Shown here piece after piece: positions 4,386 to 11,285 of a stretch of DNA of 12,747 bases. How positions within the stretch are numbered: the first letter of the stretch is position 1; each line of letters begins with the position of its first letter. The translations under genes and the position numbers were made by a program. The stretch comes from Acidobacteriaceae bacterium (GTDB lineage Bacteria > Acidobacteriota > Terriglobia > Terriglobales > Acidobacteriaceae): contig PKXI01000411.1 of NCBI GenBank assembly GCA_003133425.1, forward strand, positions 18,386 through 31,132, given 5' to 3'. Below the pieces are notes generated by a model. That model saw nothing but the letters and a program-made list of their open reading frames with translations, was not told the origin of the DNA and made no database searches.

Positions 4386-6167
4386 TCACCGGCTGGCGGC
4401 GATCATTTGGGCGGCGTGCTGGAGGCTGGTTTCGGTGACTTTGGCGCCTGAGACCATTCTTGCTACTTCGTGGGTGCGGGCGCGGTCGTCGAGGACGCGG
4501 ATCTGGGTTTTGGTGCGGCCGTCGGACTCGCGCTTTTCTACGACAAGGTGCTGATCGGCGAAGGCGGCGATTTGCGGCAGATGGGTGACGCAGAGGACCT
4601 GCTGGCCACGGCTGAGGGATTTCAGCTTCTGGCCGACGGCTTCGGCGGCGCGGCCTCCGATGCCGATGTCGATTTCGTCGAAGACTAGAGTGCGGGGGGT
4701 TGGATTCTTCTTGTTGGTTTTGGCGGAGTTCTCTTCGACGGTAACTTTGAGGGCCAGCATGACGCGGGACATTTCGCCGCCGGAGGCGATTTCGGCAAGG
4801 GGCTTGAGAGGCTCGCCGGGGTTGGTGGAGATGCGGCACTCGACTTCATCCCAGCCGGTGGATGTCCAGTGGGCGTGGGTTCCCTCAAGGGATAAATGGG
4901 TGGGTTGAAACCCACCCCTACCAGCCCCTTCTTTTTTTGCGGCATTTTCGGCACGACTGAAGTCGTGCCCTTTCAAAGCGTCGGCGGGGAGGACGGAGAC
5001 TTCGAATTTTGTCTTCATGGCGAGGGTGTTGATCTGGGCTTCGGCTAGTTTGGCGAGCTTGGTGGCGGCGGATTTGCGCTGCGCGGTGAGTGCGGAGGCT
5101 GCTTTGCGGTATTCCGATGCCGCTGCTTCGAGAGCGGCACGAAGTGCTTTGAGGATTTCGTCGCGGTCTTCTACTTCGGCCAGCTGGCGGGCTACGTCTT
5201 CGCCAAAGGCGACGACTTCCTGGATGGTGTGGCCGTACTTGCGCTTGAGACGATCGATGAGCGCGAGTCGGTCTTCGATATCGGCGAGGCGCTCGGGGGA
5301 GGCGTCAATGCCTTCGGCGTAATCGCGGAGGGTGGAGGCGACGTCGCCGACGGTGGCGCGGGCGGAGGTGAGCTGCTGGACAGCTTCAGTGAAGCGGCTG
5401 TCGTAGCGGGCCAGCTCCTCGGCGTTGCGGAGGGCGGCGCGTAGTGCGACTTCGGCAGAGGCTCCGCCTTCGTAGAGCTGGTCGAACGCGCCCATGGCGG
5501 CGGCGTAGAGCTTTTCGGCGTTGGCGAGGACGCGCTTATCAGTTTCGAGGGCTTCGTCTTCGCCGGGCTCGAGATGGGCGGACTCGATTTCCTTGCGCTG
5601 ATAGCTCCAGAGATCGACCATGCGGAGACGGTCCTGCTCGCCCTGGAGCAGATCGTTGAGCTTGTTCTGGGCGGCGTGCCAGTTGGCGTAGGCCGCGGCT
5701 ACGGCTTCCGTGGAGACGCCGGCAAAGCGGTCGAGGAGGATGCGCTGCTGGGCCTGGTCGAAGCTGGTGTGGGTCTCGGTTTGAGCGTGGACGAGGGCGA
5801 GTTCGGGGGCCAGTTGCTTGAGGACAGCGACGGTGGCGGGCTGATTGTTGACGAAGACGCGACCCTTGCCGGTGGAGAGGATTTCGCGGCGGAGGATGAT
5901 GTCGTTGCCTTCGGAATCGATGCCGTTTTCTTCAAGGATGGCTTCGGCGCCGGGGGTGGACTCAAAAACGCAGGCGACTACGGCTTTTTCTGCGCCGTGG
6001 CGGACAACTTCCGCAGAGGATTTGCCACCCATAAGGAGCGCGAGCGCATCTACCAATATAGATTTGCCCGCGCCGGTTTCTCCGGTGAGCAGGTTCAGGC
6101 CGGGGCCGAGGGCGGCTATAGCGTGATCGATAACAGCGTAATTCTCAGCGCGGAGTTCGACGAGCAT
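4386..6167 (-). CDS. recN: DNA repair protein RecN, with an in-frame palindromic-element insertion
   Basis: SMC-like ATPase that acts at double-strand breaks with RecA. The ATP-binding Walker A GETGAGKS is at residues 29-36. Coiled-coil arms fill about 150-380, the ABC signature SGGEMSR is at 462-468, and Walker B TLVFDEID is at 493-500, followed by the conserved VTHLPQIAAFAD and a normal C-terminus ending MIAASR. At 593 residues it is about 40 longer than E. coli RecN. Most of the excess is an insert at about residues 399-430 (KGHDFSRAE...HLSLEGT) encoded by a hairpin-rich repeat just before HWTSTGWDEVE. The ATG at 6167 has AAGAGG about 11 bases upstream. It is divergent from tolQ and followed directly by the brnTA cassette. 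All catalytic motifs are intact, so the protein is probably functional despite the insert. Confidence 0.95.
   Translation of the reverse strand: MLVELRAENYAVIDHAIAALGPGLNLLTGETGAGKSILVDALALLMGGKSSAEVVRHGAEKAVVACVFESTPGAEAILEENGIDSEGNDIILRREILSTGKGRVFVNNQPATVAVLKQLAPELALVHAQTETHTSFDQAQQRILLDRFAGVSTEAVAAAYANWHAAQNKLNDLLQGEQDRLRMVDLWSYQRKEIESAHLEPGEDEALETDKRVLANAEKLYAAAMGAFDQLYEGGASAEVALRAALRNAEELARYDSRFTEAVQQLTSARATVGDVASTLRDYAEGIDASPERLADIEDRLALIDRLKRKYGHTIQEVVAFGEDVARQLAEVEDRDEILKALRAALEAAASEYRKAASALTAQRKSAATKLAKLAEAQINTLAMKTKFEVSVLPADALKGHDFSRAENAAKKEGAGRGGFQPTHLSLEGTHAHWTSTGWDEVECRISTNPGEPLKPLAEIASGGEMSRVMLALKVTVEENSAKTNKKNPTPRTLVFDEIDIGIGGRAAEAVGQKLKSLSRGQQVLCVTHLPQIAAFADQHLVVEKRESDGRTKTQIRVLDDRARTHEVARMVSGAKVTETSLQHAAQMIAASR
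4390..4491 (-). repeat. Direct repeat: resident copy of the recN 3' end flanking brnTA
   Basis: This 102-bp stretch of intact recN matches 3648-3749 in the same orientation, 742 bp away, at about 91% identity. The two copies bracket the brnT-brnA cassette like the ends of an element inserted at the recN stop codon. The resident copy keeps the RecN consensus (SLQHAAQMIAASR, then TGA). Confidence 0.85.
4885..4978 (-). repeat. Palindromic repeat element inside the recN coding sequence
   Basis: Two near-perfect hairpins lie within recN. GGCACGACT (4950-4958) pairs with AGTCGTGCC (4961-4969), a 9-bp stem with a 2-base loop. GGGTGGGTT (4898-4906) pairs with AACCCACCC (4909-4917). They are joined by a short A/T-rich spacer. 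The segment is open in the RecN frame, adds about 31 residues, and resembles palindromic elements I associate with intergenic DNA of Acidobacteriota. Boundaries are approximate (set by where RecN-like sequence stops and resumes). Confidence 0.85.
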
Positions 6168-6563
6168 TTTGAGCGAACCTCTTGAAACCCGTTCAGTTAC
6201 CGGGACGTTGGCGGGTCATGCTTCACAGATTGCGGAACGGCCTGACTTTGGACGAAAGACACTGAAGCATCCCTCAGGGGCTAAAGCCCAAGTTTATAGA
6301 GGTGAGTTTATGTACGGGCTAAAGCCCGTACCCTTCACCGAATTGGGGTTCTGGCGAATCCCACCGCAGGCGCAAAAACACGAGCGCGACCCAGGTAGTT
6401 CCCCGATGGGGCCCCACTCTGTATGTAACACCCAATCCGTGCGCAGCATAGCATGAATGGCGGGGTTGGGGGGGTGCGGAGGCGTCGGGCGGGCGCGTGG
6501 AGGGACCAGAGCGGTCACTTGGGTGGGAGACATGAGGTCTGATACCGTGAATATTGAGGTGAA
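6168..6563. other. Divergent recN/tolQ intergenic region with GGGCTAAAGCCC hairpins
   Basis: 396 bp without a supported gene. It holds GGGCT-AA-AGCCC (6278-6289) and a longer TACGGGCT-AA-AGCCCGTA (6313-6330), related hairpins 35 bases apart, then CCCCGATGGGGCCCCAC (6402-6418) and a G-rich run (6459-6483). Promoters for recN and the tol cluster must lie here, but I find no convincing -35/-10 pair. The tolQ ribosome site TGAGGTGA (6555-6562) is strong. Confidence 0.65.
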
Positions 6564-7382
6564 ATGCTGAATTTAACTGCTGCTTTTCTATACCTATTGC
6601 AGTCTGACAGCGGCGCGAGCCCTGCGGCGGCGCCCTCCGGAATCACGGGCTTCAGCGCGCTGGCGGACCTGATGGGCAATATTGGCCCGGTCGCGATCGG
6701 GGTGCTTTTGCTGCTGCTGCTTGCCAGCCTGTACTCGTGGACGGTGATTTTAGGCAAGATTTCAACCTTCAAGAAGGCGACGAACCAGAGCCGCCGGTTT
6801 ATCAAGGCGTTCCGGAAGGCGACGCAACTGAAGGAAATTGCGGCGGTGACCAGGGAGTGCGCGGGGAGCCCGCTGGCGCAGGTTTTTGAGGATGTGTACG
6901 AGACCTACAAGCGGCAGACGGGTGGGTCGGGTCCGCCACGCAACCTTGTTCCGCTGGAGCGGACAGCGCAGACAGCGGCCAGCGAGGCTGTGACTAGCCT
7001 GGAGCGGCGGATGCCGTGGTTGGCGACGATTGCCTCGACGAGTCCGTTTGTGGGGCTGTTTGGAACGGTGATGGGCGTGGTGGATGCGTTTCACGGCCTG
7101 GGAACGGCAGGATCGGGCACGCTGCGCGCGGTTGCGCCGGGCATTGCCGAGGCGCTGATTACTACCGCGGCGGGTTTGTTTGTGGCTGTGCCGGCGGTGG
7201 TGGCATACAACCAGCTTTCGGCACGGATCAGGATCTTTGCATCGGCCATCGACGATTTTTCCCGGGAGCTGCTGAACTCGCTGGAGGAGATTCCGGTGCG
7301 GACTGCTGCTACGCAGCCGCCACCGCCGCGAGCGACAGGGACTGAGATGCCGCGGGAGGCTGAACGTGGCGTTTACAAGTAG
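6564..7382 (+). CDS. tolQ: TolQ/ExbB-family proton channel subunit
   Basis: Inner-membrane MotA/TolQ/ExbB-family stator that forms the proton channel with TolR and powers TolA. Of 272 residues, TM1 is about 43-63 (VAIGVLLLLLLASLYSWTVIL), TM2 about 152-174 and TM3 about 194-215. The family core PFVGLFGTVMGVV (161-173) and ALITTAAGLFVAVPAVVAYN (197-216) includes T168 and T200/T201, at or near the conserved polar channel positions. A cytoplasmic domain lies between TM1 and TM2. The C-terminal tail is Pro-rich (QPPPPRATG). The ATG is preceded by GAGGTG at ideal spacing. First gene of the cluster, overlapping tolR by 17 bp. Tol rather than Exb is decided by the downstream tolB-pal-cpoB; there is no ybgC in front of it. 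Confidence 0.93.
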   Translation: MLNLTAAFLYLLQSDSGASPAAAPSGITGFSALADLMGNIGPVAIGVLLLLLLASLYSWTVILGKISTFKKATNQSRRFIKAFRKATQLKEIAAVTRECAGSPLAQVFEDVYETYKRQTGGSGPPRNLVPLERTAQTAASEAVTSLERRMPWLATIASTSPFVGLFGTVMGVVDAFHGLGTAGSGTLRAVAPGIAEALITTAAGLFVAVPAVVAYNQLSARIRIFASAIDDFSRELLNSLEEIPVRTAATQPPPPRATGTEMPREAERGVYK

Positions 7383-7800
7383 CAACGGCCAGACGCGGAG
7401 TTCGCTTGCGGACATCAACATTACGCCGCTGGTGGACGTGGTGCTGGTGCTGCTGGTGATCTTTATGATTACCGCGCCGGTGCTGCAGTCGGGAATTGAA
7501 GTCAATGTTCCCAAGACGCGGACGGTGAAACAGATTACCGAGCAGCGGATGGTGGTGACGATTGACCACGATCAGCAGATTTTTCTGGGCGATGAGCCGA
7601 TCAATATTCACGAACTGCCGCAGAAGCTGAAACAGGCGGGAACCGATCCGGCGCACCAGGTGATTTATTTGCGGGCCGATCAGACGGTGCCGTTCGGGGC
7701 CTTTGCGAGCGTGATGGACGCGGTGAAGCTGGCGGGGATTACTAACGTGTCGATTGTGACGCAGCCGCTGGATACGAAACGGGCGGCGGCGGGAAATTGA
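7366..7800 (+). CDS. tolR: TolR/ExbD-family proton channel subunit
   Basis: 144-residue ExbD/TolR-type protein: short cytoplasmic N-terminus, one transmembrane helix (about 22-40) and a periplasmic domain. The signature DINITPLVDVVLVLLVIFMIT (16-36) contains D24, equivalent to the proton-carrying Asp23 of E. coli TolR. The periplasmic part has the expected VNVPKT...VVTIDHDQQIFLGDEPI and IYLRADQTVPFG...VMDAVKLAGI strands. The GTG start lies inside the end of tolQ with GGGAGG 7 bases upstream, suggesting translational coupling and fixed stoichiometry with TolQ. It is followed by a 257-bp repeat-rich gap before tolA. Confidence 0.93.
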   Translation: MAFTSSNGQTRSSLADINITPLVDVVLVLLVIFMITAPVLQSGIEVNVPKTRTVKQITEQRMVVTIDHDQQIFLGDEPINIHELPQKLKQAGTDPAHQVIYLRADQTVPFGAFASVMDAVKLAGITNVSIVTQPLDTKRAAAGN

Positions 7801-7802
7801 TG

Positions 7803-7825
7803 AGGGATCAGGGATCAGGGATCAG
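7803..7825 (+). repeat. Three tandem GGGATCA heptamers after tolR
   Basis: GGGATCA occurs three times head to tail (7804-7810, 7811-7817, 7818-7824), starting three bases after the tolR stop. It is a perfect 7-bp microsatellite in the tolR-tolA gap with no obvious regulatory role. Confidence 0.9.
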
Positions 7826-7844
7826 AAAGGCTCCTGGGTTGATG

Positions 7845-7896
7845 GCTTTGGCTTCCCACCCATTCGCCAAAAAGAAGGCGAATGGATGGGGCACGG
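7845..7896. repeat. Interspersed CCCACCC...GATGGGGCAC hairpin (copy 2)
   Basis: TTTGGCTTCCCACC is followed by CATTCGCC (7861-7868) pairing with GGCGAATG (7877-7884) around an A-rich loop, then GATGGGGCAC. It shares the leading TTTGGCTTCCC and the trailing GATGGGGCAC with the copy at 12556-12600. It lies in the tolR-tolA gap and could attenuate readthrough or stabilise the upstream message. Confidence 0.75.
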
Positions 7897-7931
7897 GGCG
7901 GTTGGTGAGTCCGAGAAGAAGAGCAACCGCA

Positions 7932-7967
7932 GGTCCTTCGACTCCGCTACGCTTCGCTCAGGATGAC
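7932..7967. repeat. GTCCTTCGACTC...CTCAGGATGAC dispersed element
   Basis: A 36-base stretch running GGTCCTTCGACTC through CGCTACGCTTCGCTCA to GGATGAC. I recognise this string as a frequent intergenic repeat of Acidobacteriota genomes (memory, not a search). Its function is unknown. It is the third different repeat type within 165 bp of the tolR-tolA gap. Confidence 0.6.
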
Positions 7968-8057
7968 GGCATGATTCTTGATGCAGAATGATTTTTGATT
8001 GCAGCGTGGTTGTTGGTGACGGAATAGTTTTTTTACGGTGAACGATCAGGCTAGGCC

Positions 8058-8852
8058 ATGAGTGGTGTTCTTGAGGGCGCGGAGCTGCTGGAACGGGAGT
8101 TGACGCCGGAGCCGATTGCCAGGCCGGCGATGGGCTCTTTTGTGTTGCACGGGGTGCTGATCGCGGGGTTGGTGTTTTACACGGTCCTTGGAGGGCTCTT
8201 CCACCACAACCTGTGGGGCAACCAGGGGGCCGGGGGCGCGATGCAGGTGAACCTGGTGAGCAGTGCGATTCCGCTACCGAACAATCAGCCGATGAATCAA
8301 AACGTGCTGGCCACGGAGAAGCCGAGCCCGGCGCCGGAAGCGCCCAGTCCGAAGGAACAGAAGGCGATTGATCAGACGGCGATTCCGATTCTGGGCAAGC
8401 AGGTGAAGCCGCAGGAAAAGACGACGCCGAAGACTCAGCTGCACCAGCCGCCGCCAAAGCAGGACAACCTGGCGCGATACGGCGAGCAGAATGGCACGTC
8501 GATTCCGCGGGCGACGCAGCCGCAAAGTGCATCTAACGGTCCAACGGCAGTTGGAGACAGTGACTTTGCCAGCATGTTCGGGTGGTATGTAACCCAGATC
8601 AATATCAAGATGGCGAACAGTTGGTACAAGCAGGAGGTCGATCCGCGCACGCCGAAGGGCGCACGGGTTTACCTGATTTTTACGATTCACAAGGACGGAA
8701 GCCCATCGAATGTGAAGTTGGACAAGTCGAGCGGAAGCCCCACGCTGGACACATCGTGCGCGCGCGCGGTGCAACGCGTGGATACTTTCGGCGGGCTGCC
8801 GACGGCATACACCCAGAGCACGCTGATGGTGTCCTATTACTGTGAATATTAA
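8058..8852 (+). CDS. tolA: TolA (TonB/TolA-type energy transducer)
   Basis: 264-residue single-pass inner-membrane protein that carries TolQR energy through the periplasm to TolB/Pal. The TM helix at about 27-47 (SFVLHGVLIAGLVFYTVLGGL) contains S27-x3-H31, the S-H spacing of E. coli TolA and TonB used for coupling to the motor. A low-complexity Pro/Lys/Gln linker (about 85-165) is shorter than the long helix of E. coli TolA (421 residues). The C-terminal TolA/TonB-like domain is about 175-264. Two cysteines, C234 and C262, could form a disulfide like that in domain III of E. coli TolA. The ATG has only a modest ribosome site (AGGCTAGG). Automatic annotation might call it TonB; position before tolB-pal favours TolA. 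Confidence 0.88.
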   Translation: MSGVLEGAELLERELTPEPIARPAMGSFVLHGVLIAGLVFYTVLGGLFHHNLWGNQGAGGAMQVNLVSSAIPLPNNQPMNQNVLATEKPSPAPEAPSPKEQKAIDQTAIPILGKQVKPQEKTTPKTQLHQPPPKQDNLARYGEQNGTSIPRATQPQSASNGPTAVGDSDFASMFGWYVTQINIKMANSWYKQEVDPRTPKGARVYLIFTIHKDGSPSNVKLDKSSGSPTLDTSCARAVQRVDTFGGLPTAYTQSTLMVSYYCEY

Positions 8853-8874
8853 CGTTCCAGCAAATTCGGAGTCA

Positions 8875-8910
8875 CGCAACACAGGTTGCGGGCGTGCTCA
8901 CAACGCGCCC
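8875..8910 (+). other. Two small hairpins in the tolA-tolB gap
   Basis: CGCAAC-ACAG-GTTGCG (8875-8890) is a perfect 6-bp stem with a 4-base loop. It is followed at once by GGGCG...CGCCC (8890-8910). Neither has a T-run, so they are not classical terminators. They may modulate tolB expression or protect the processed tolA end. Confidence 0.45.
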
Positions 8911-8939
8911 ATTCTTCATCAGGAAGGAAAGTTCATCGC

Positions 8940-10286
8940 ATGAAGGGATATTTACGGCTTCTGCCCCTCTTTCTGGTTTCCCTGGCATATTGGAATGCGC
9001 CCGCAGCGACCGCGCAGGACTGGGTGCACATCGGCACCAACCTGAGCAACCCGACGATTCGGCTGGCGGCGGCGGACTTCAAGCCGGTGGGAAACGATGC
9101 GCAGACAACGGCGCTGAAGGCGACATTCGACGCTACACTTTTCAGTGATCTGGGCAACGCCGGGATTTTCGATTTGGTGTCGAAGAGCCTGGCTCCGCAG
9201 GTGATGCCGGGCGCGCCACAGGAGTTTGTGTCGAGCCAGTGGTCGGCGGCGCCGGCGAGTGCTTCGATGGTGGCCTTTGGGGCACTGTCGACGAGCAATG
9301 GACGTCTGGCGGTGTCTGGGTGGCTCTTTGACACGAGCAGCACCACGACCCCGCAGGTGCTGGGCAAGCAGTACAACGAAGCGGCCACCGAAGACATGGC
9401 GCGCACGGTAGCGCATCGGTTCGCGGATGAGATTATTGCGCGGCTGGGCGGCGGCATCAACGGGATCGCGGAGACGAAGATCTATTTTGTGAGCACGCGC
9501 AGCGGATCAAAAGAGATCTGGGTGATGGATTACGATGGGCAAAACCAGCACCAGGTGACGCATCTGGGCAGCATTTCATTGTCTCCGCGCATCTCCCCTG
9601 ACAACTCGCGCATTGCATTTTCGTCGCTGGGCCGGGATGGCTGGTCGATTCGCATGTACTCGCTGGAACTGGGCCGGATGGTGAACTTTCCAGGAGGCTC
9701 GGCGGGAGGAAGCAACCTGTCGCCGGCATGGTCTTCAGACGGTGCGAAGATTGCGTTTTCGTCGTCGCGATCGGGAGACTCGGAGATTTGGGTGGCGGAT
9801 GAGAGCGGGGGCAACCTGCACAAAGTCACCTCGCTGCAAGGACCCAACGTAGCGCCGGTGTGGAATCCGCGAAGCAACGCGCAGATTGCCTTTGTTGGCG
9901 GGCGCACCAGCGAGCCACAGATTTACACCATGGGCCTGGACGGCTCAAACATGCAGCGCATTACCGACAGCGGCTATGCTGTCTCACCGTCGTGGCACCC
10001 CAACGGCGGATTGCTTGCGTTCAGCTGGAATCGCAAGTACGGTCCAGGGGACCCCGGCGGCCAGGATATCTATGTATTCGAGCTCGCGAGCATGCATTGG
10101 CTGCAGGTAACGCACGAGTCGGGCAGCAACGATTTTCCGTCGTGGGCTCCGGATGGACGGCACATTGTGTTTCAGCGGACAGTCGGCAGGCACCCCCAGA
10201 TATGGATGATGCTGGCCGATGGCACGCATCAGCAGCAATTGACGCGTGCAGGCGACAATTCGATGCCGAACTGGAGCTTGAAATGA
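8940..10286 (+). CDS. tolB: TolB, periplasmic beta-propeller of the Tol-Pal system
   Basis: Periplasmic protein that binds Pal and receives force from TolA. I start at ATG 8940 (MKGYLRLLPLFLVSLAYW...ATA|QDW), which gives a clear signal peptide with cleavage after residue 25 or so. The open frame extends to 8886, but that extension lacks a signal-like start, and AGGAAGGA lies 11-12 bases before the chosen ATG. The product is 448 residues, similar to E. coli TolB (430). The N-terminal alpha/beta domain is about 26-165. Repeated propeller blades follow, each with the typical pattern of (I/R)IAFSS..DG..IW.MD..G.N..(R/Q)(V/I)T, e.g. IAFSSSRSGDSEIWVADESGGN and FVGGRTSEPQIYTMGLDGSNMQRIT. Essentially certain as TolB. 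Confidence 0.95.
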   Translation: MKGYLRLLPLFLVSLAYWNAPAATAQDWVHIGTNLSNPTIRLAAADFKPVGNDAQTTALKATFDATLFSDLGNAGIFDLVSKSLAPQVMPGAPQEFVSSQWSAAPASASMVAFGALSTSNGRLAVSGWLFDTSSTTTPQVLGKQYNEAATEDMARTVAHRFADEIIARLGGGINGIAETKIYFVSTRSGSKEIWVMDYDGQNQHQVTHLGSISLSPRISPDNSRIAFSSLGRDGWSIRMYSLELGRMVNFPGGSAGGSNLSPAWSSDGAKIAFSSSRSGDSEIWVADESGGNLHKVTSLQGPNVAPVWNPRSNAQIAFVGGRTSEPQIYTMGLDGSNMQRITDSGYAVSPSWHPNGGLLAFSWNRKYGPGDPGGQDIYVFELASMHWLQVTHESGSNDFPSWAPDGRHIVFQRTVGRHPQIWMMLADGTHQQQLTRAGDNSMPNWSLK

Positions 10287-10359
10287 GTTCCGGAATATTT
10301 TCAGGCGGGGTGCGCGCCATCACAGGTGTCAACGTGGTATCGGGATAGCCGAGTTAAAT

Positions 10360-10526
10360 GGGCTATGATTTTATACGTTACCGAAACCTTTCGGCGGTCA
10401 TTACCGGAGGGTACAGGCCTGGCGACACGGCGTAGCTGAGGATGCCCGATAGTGCTGGAGTGGGCAGAGTGAAAACGACCGAGTCGCAGGGATGAAGATT
10501 TTTGAATTTTGGGAAGGAGTACTAAA
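10360..10526 (+). promoter_or_regulatory. Long pal leader with possible promoter and stacked hairpins
   Basis: The 240-bp tolB-pal gap contains a -10-like TATGAT (10364-10369) without a good -35, then CCGAAA-CC-TTTCGG (10381-10394), CGGT-CATT-ACCG (10395-10406), TGCCC (10443-10447) pairing with GGGCA (10462-10466), and the strong ribosome site GGAAGGAG (10512-10519) before pal. The density of hairpins suggests a structured 5' leader and separate pal transcription. It matches no riboswitch consensus I could recall. Confidence 0.4.
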
Positions 10527-11267
10527 TTGAGGATAAGGAATCGAGTTTTTGTCCCGGTTGTTCTGCTTGTCACTTTGCTTGCTGTATCAGGATGCAAGAA
10601 GAAGCTGCCACCGCCCCCGCCCGCGCAGACGGCGCCGCCGGTAACCGCACCAGCGCCGACCGCACAACTGACAGCCACACCGACAGTGATTTCGGCCGGT
10701 GACCAGGTGCAACTGACCTGGCGGACGACCGACGCCACCTCGATTTCGATCGACGGGATTGGCGATGTGCCTTCCGTAGGCGTGAAGACGGTGACCCCAA
10801 CCGCTTCGACATCCTACCACCTGGTGGCACGCGGCGAGGGTGGATCGGCCGACGCTTCAGCCAGCGTAACCGTGAACGCGCCGCCTGCGGTGCAGGTGCC
10901 TACCAACACGATGAGCGCTGAGGAAGAGTTCAAGGCCAATGTTCAGGACATCTTCTTCGACTACGATACGGATGCAATCCGCACCGACGCAGAGTCAACG
11001 CTTTCAAAGGACGCCAGCTACCTGGTAAGCCATGCGGACGTGAAGGTGGTAATCGGCGGGTATTGCGATGAGCGCGGCTCCGACGAGTACAACCTGGCGC
11101 TGGGCCAGCGGCGTGCCGACTCGACCAAGAACGCGCTGGTGACGGCGGGAGTGGCGACAAGCCGGATTCGCGTGATCAGCTACGGCAAGGAAAAGCCGTT
11201 CTGCAGTGAGTCGAACGAGGCGTGCTGGCAGCAAAATCGCCGCGCTGGATTCACGATGGACCGGTAA
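10527..11267 (+). CDS. pal: Pal, peptidoglycan-associated lipoprotein with an added Ig-like domain
   Basis: Outer-membrane lipoprotein that binds peptidoglycan and TolB. The TTG start at 10527 sits 7 bases after GGAAGGAG; an in-frame extension to 10509 lies within the ribosome site. A signal sequence ends in the lipobox V-S-G-C, making C23 the lipidated residue, followed by KKKLPPPPPAQT. Residues about 47-117 form a domain (ATPTVISAGDQVQLTWRTT...TSYHLVARGEGG...SVTV) with Ig-like strand spacing, absent from E. coli Pal and giving 246 residues instead of about 173. The OmpA-like domain is about 136-246, with GYCDERGSDEYNLALGQRRAD carrying D181 and R196 at the usual diaminopimelate-binding positions. 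Three cysteines (C180, C226, C233) in the OmpA domain are unusual and may form a disulfide. Confidence 0.95.
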   Translation: MRIRNRVFVPVVLLVTLLAVSGCKKKLPPPPPAQTAPPVTAPAPTAQLTATPTVISAGDQVQLTWRTTDATSISIDGIGDVPSVGVKTVTPTASTSYHLVARGEGGSADASASVTVNAPPAVQVPTNTMSAEEEFKANVQDIFFDYDTDAIRTDAESTLSKDASYLVSHADVKVVIGGYCDERGSDEYNLALGQRRADSTKNALVTAGVATSRIRVISYGKEKPFCSESNEACWQQNRRAGFTMDR

Positions 11268-11285
11268 GACCTTCGGTGTGGTGAT

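Noticed and set aside
5574..6185. 203-codon open frame antisense to the recN 5' half
   Set aside because: It mirrors the recN codons (Gly/Glu/Asp-rich shadow) with no family features.
6168..6260. LexA/SOS box upstream of recN
   Set aside because: GTTC and GAAC half-sites occur, but not with GTTC-N7-GTTC, GAAC-N4-GTTC or CTGT-N8-ACAG spacing, so SOS control is not supported by the sequence.
7801..7830. CRISPR array from the GGGATCA repeats
   Set aside because: Units are 7 bases, directly adjacent, and without spacers.
6564..8852. ExbB-ExbD-TonB system instead of TolQ-TolR-TolA
   Set aside because: The protein families overlap, but tolB, pal and cpoB follow in the same direction, which fixes the Tol-Pal assignment.
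8886..8939. Upstream extension of tolB
   Set aside because: It adds 18 polar and basic residues before the signal peptide and overlaps hairpin sequence; the ATG at 8940 gives a normal signal peptide.
10360..10526. Known riboswitch (c-di-GMP, TPP, cobalamin, fluoride, ZTP) upstream of pal
   Set aside because: None of the conserved core strings I could recall for these classes is present; kept only as an unassigned possible structured leader.
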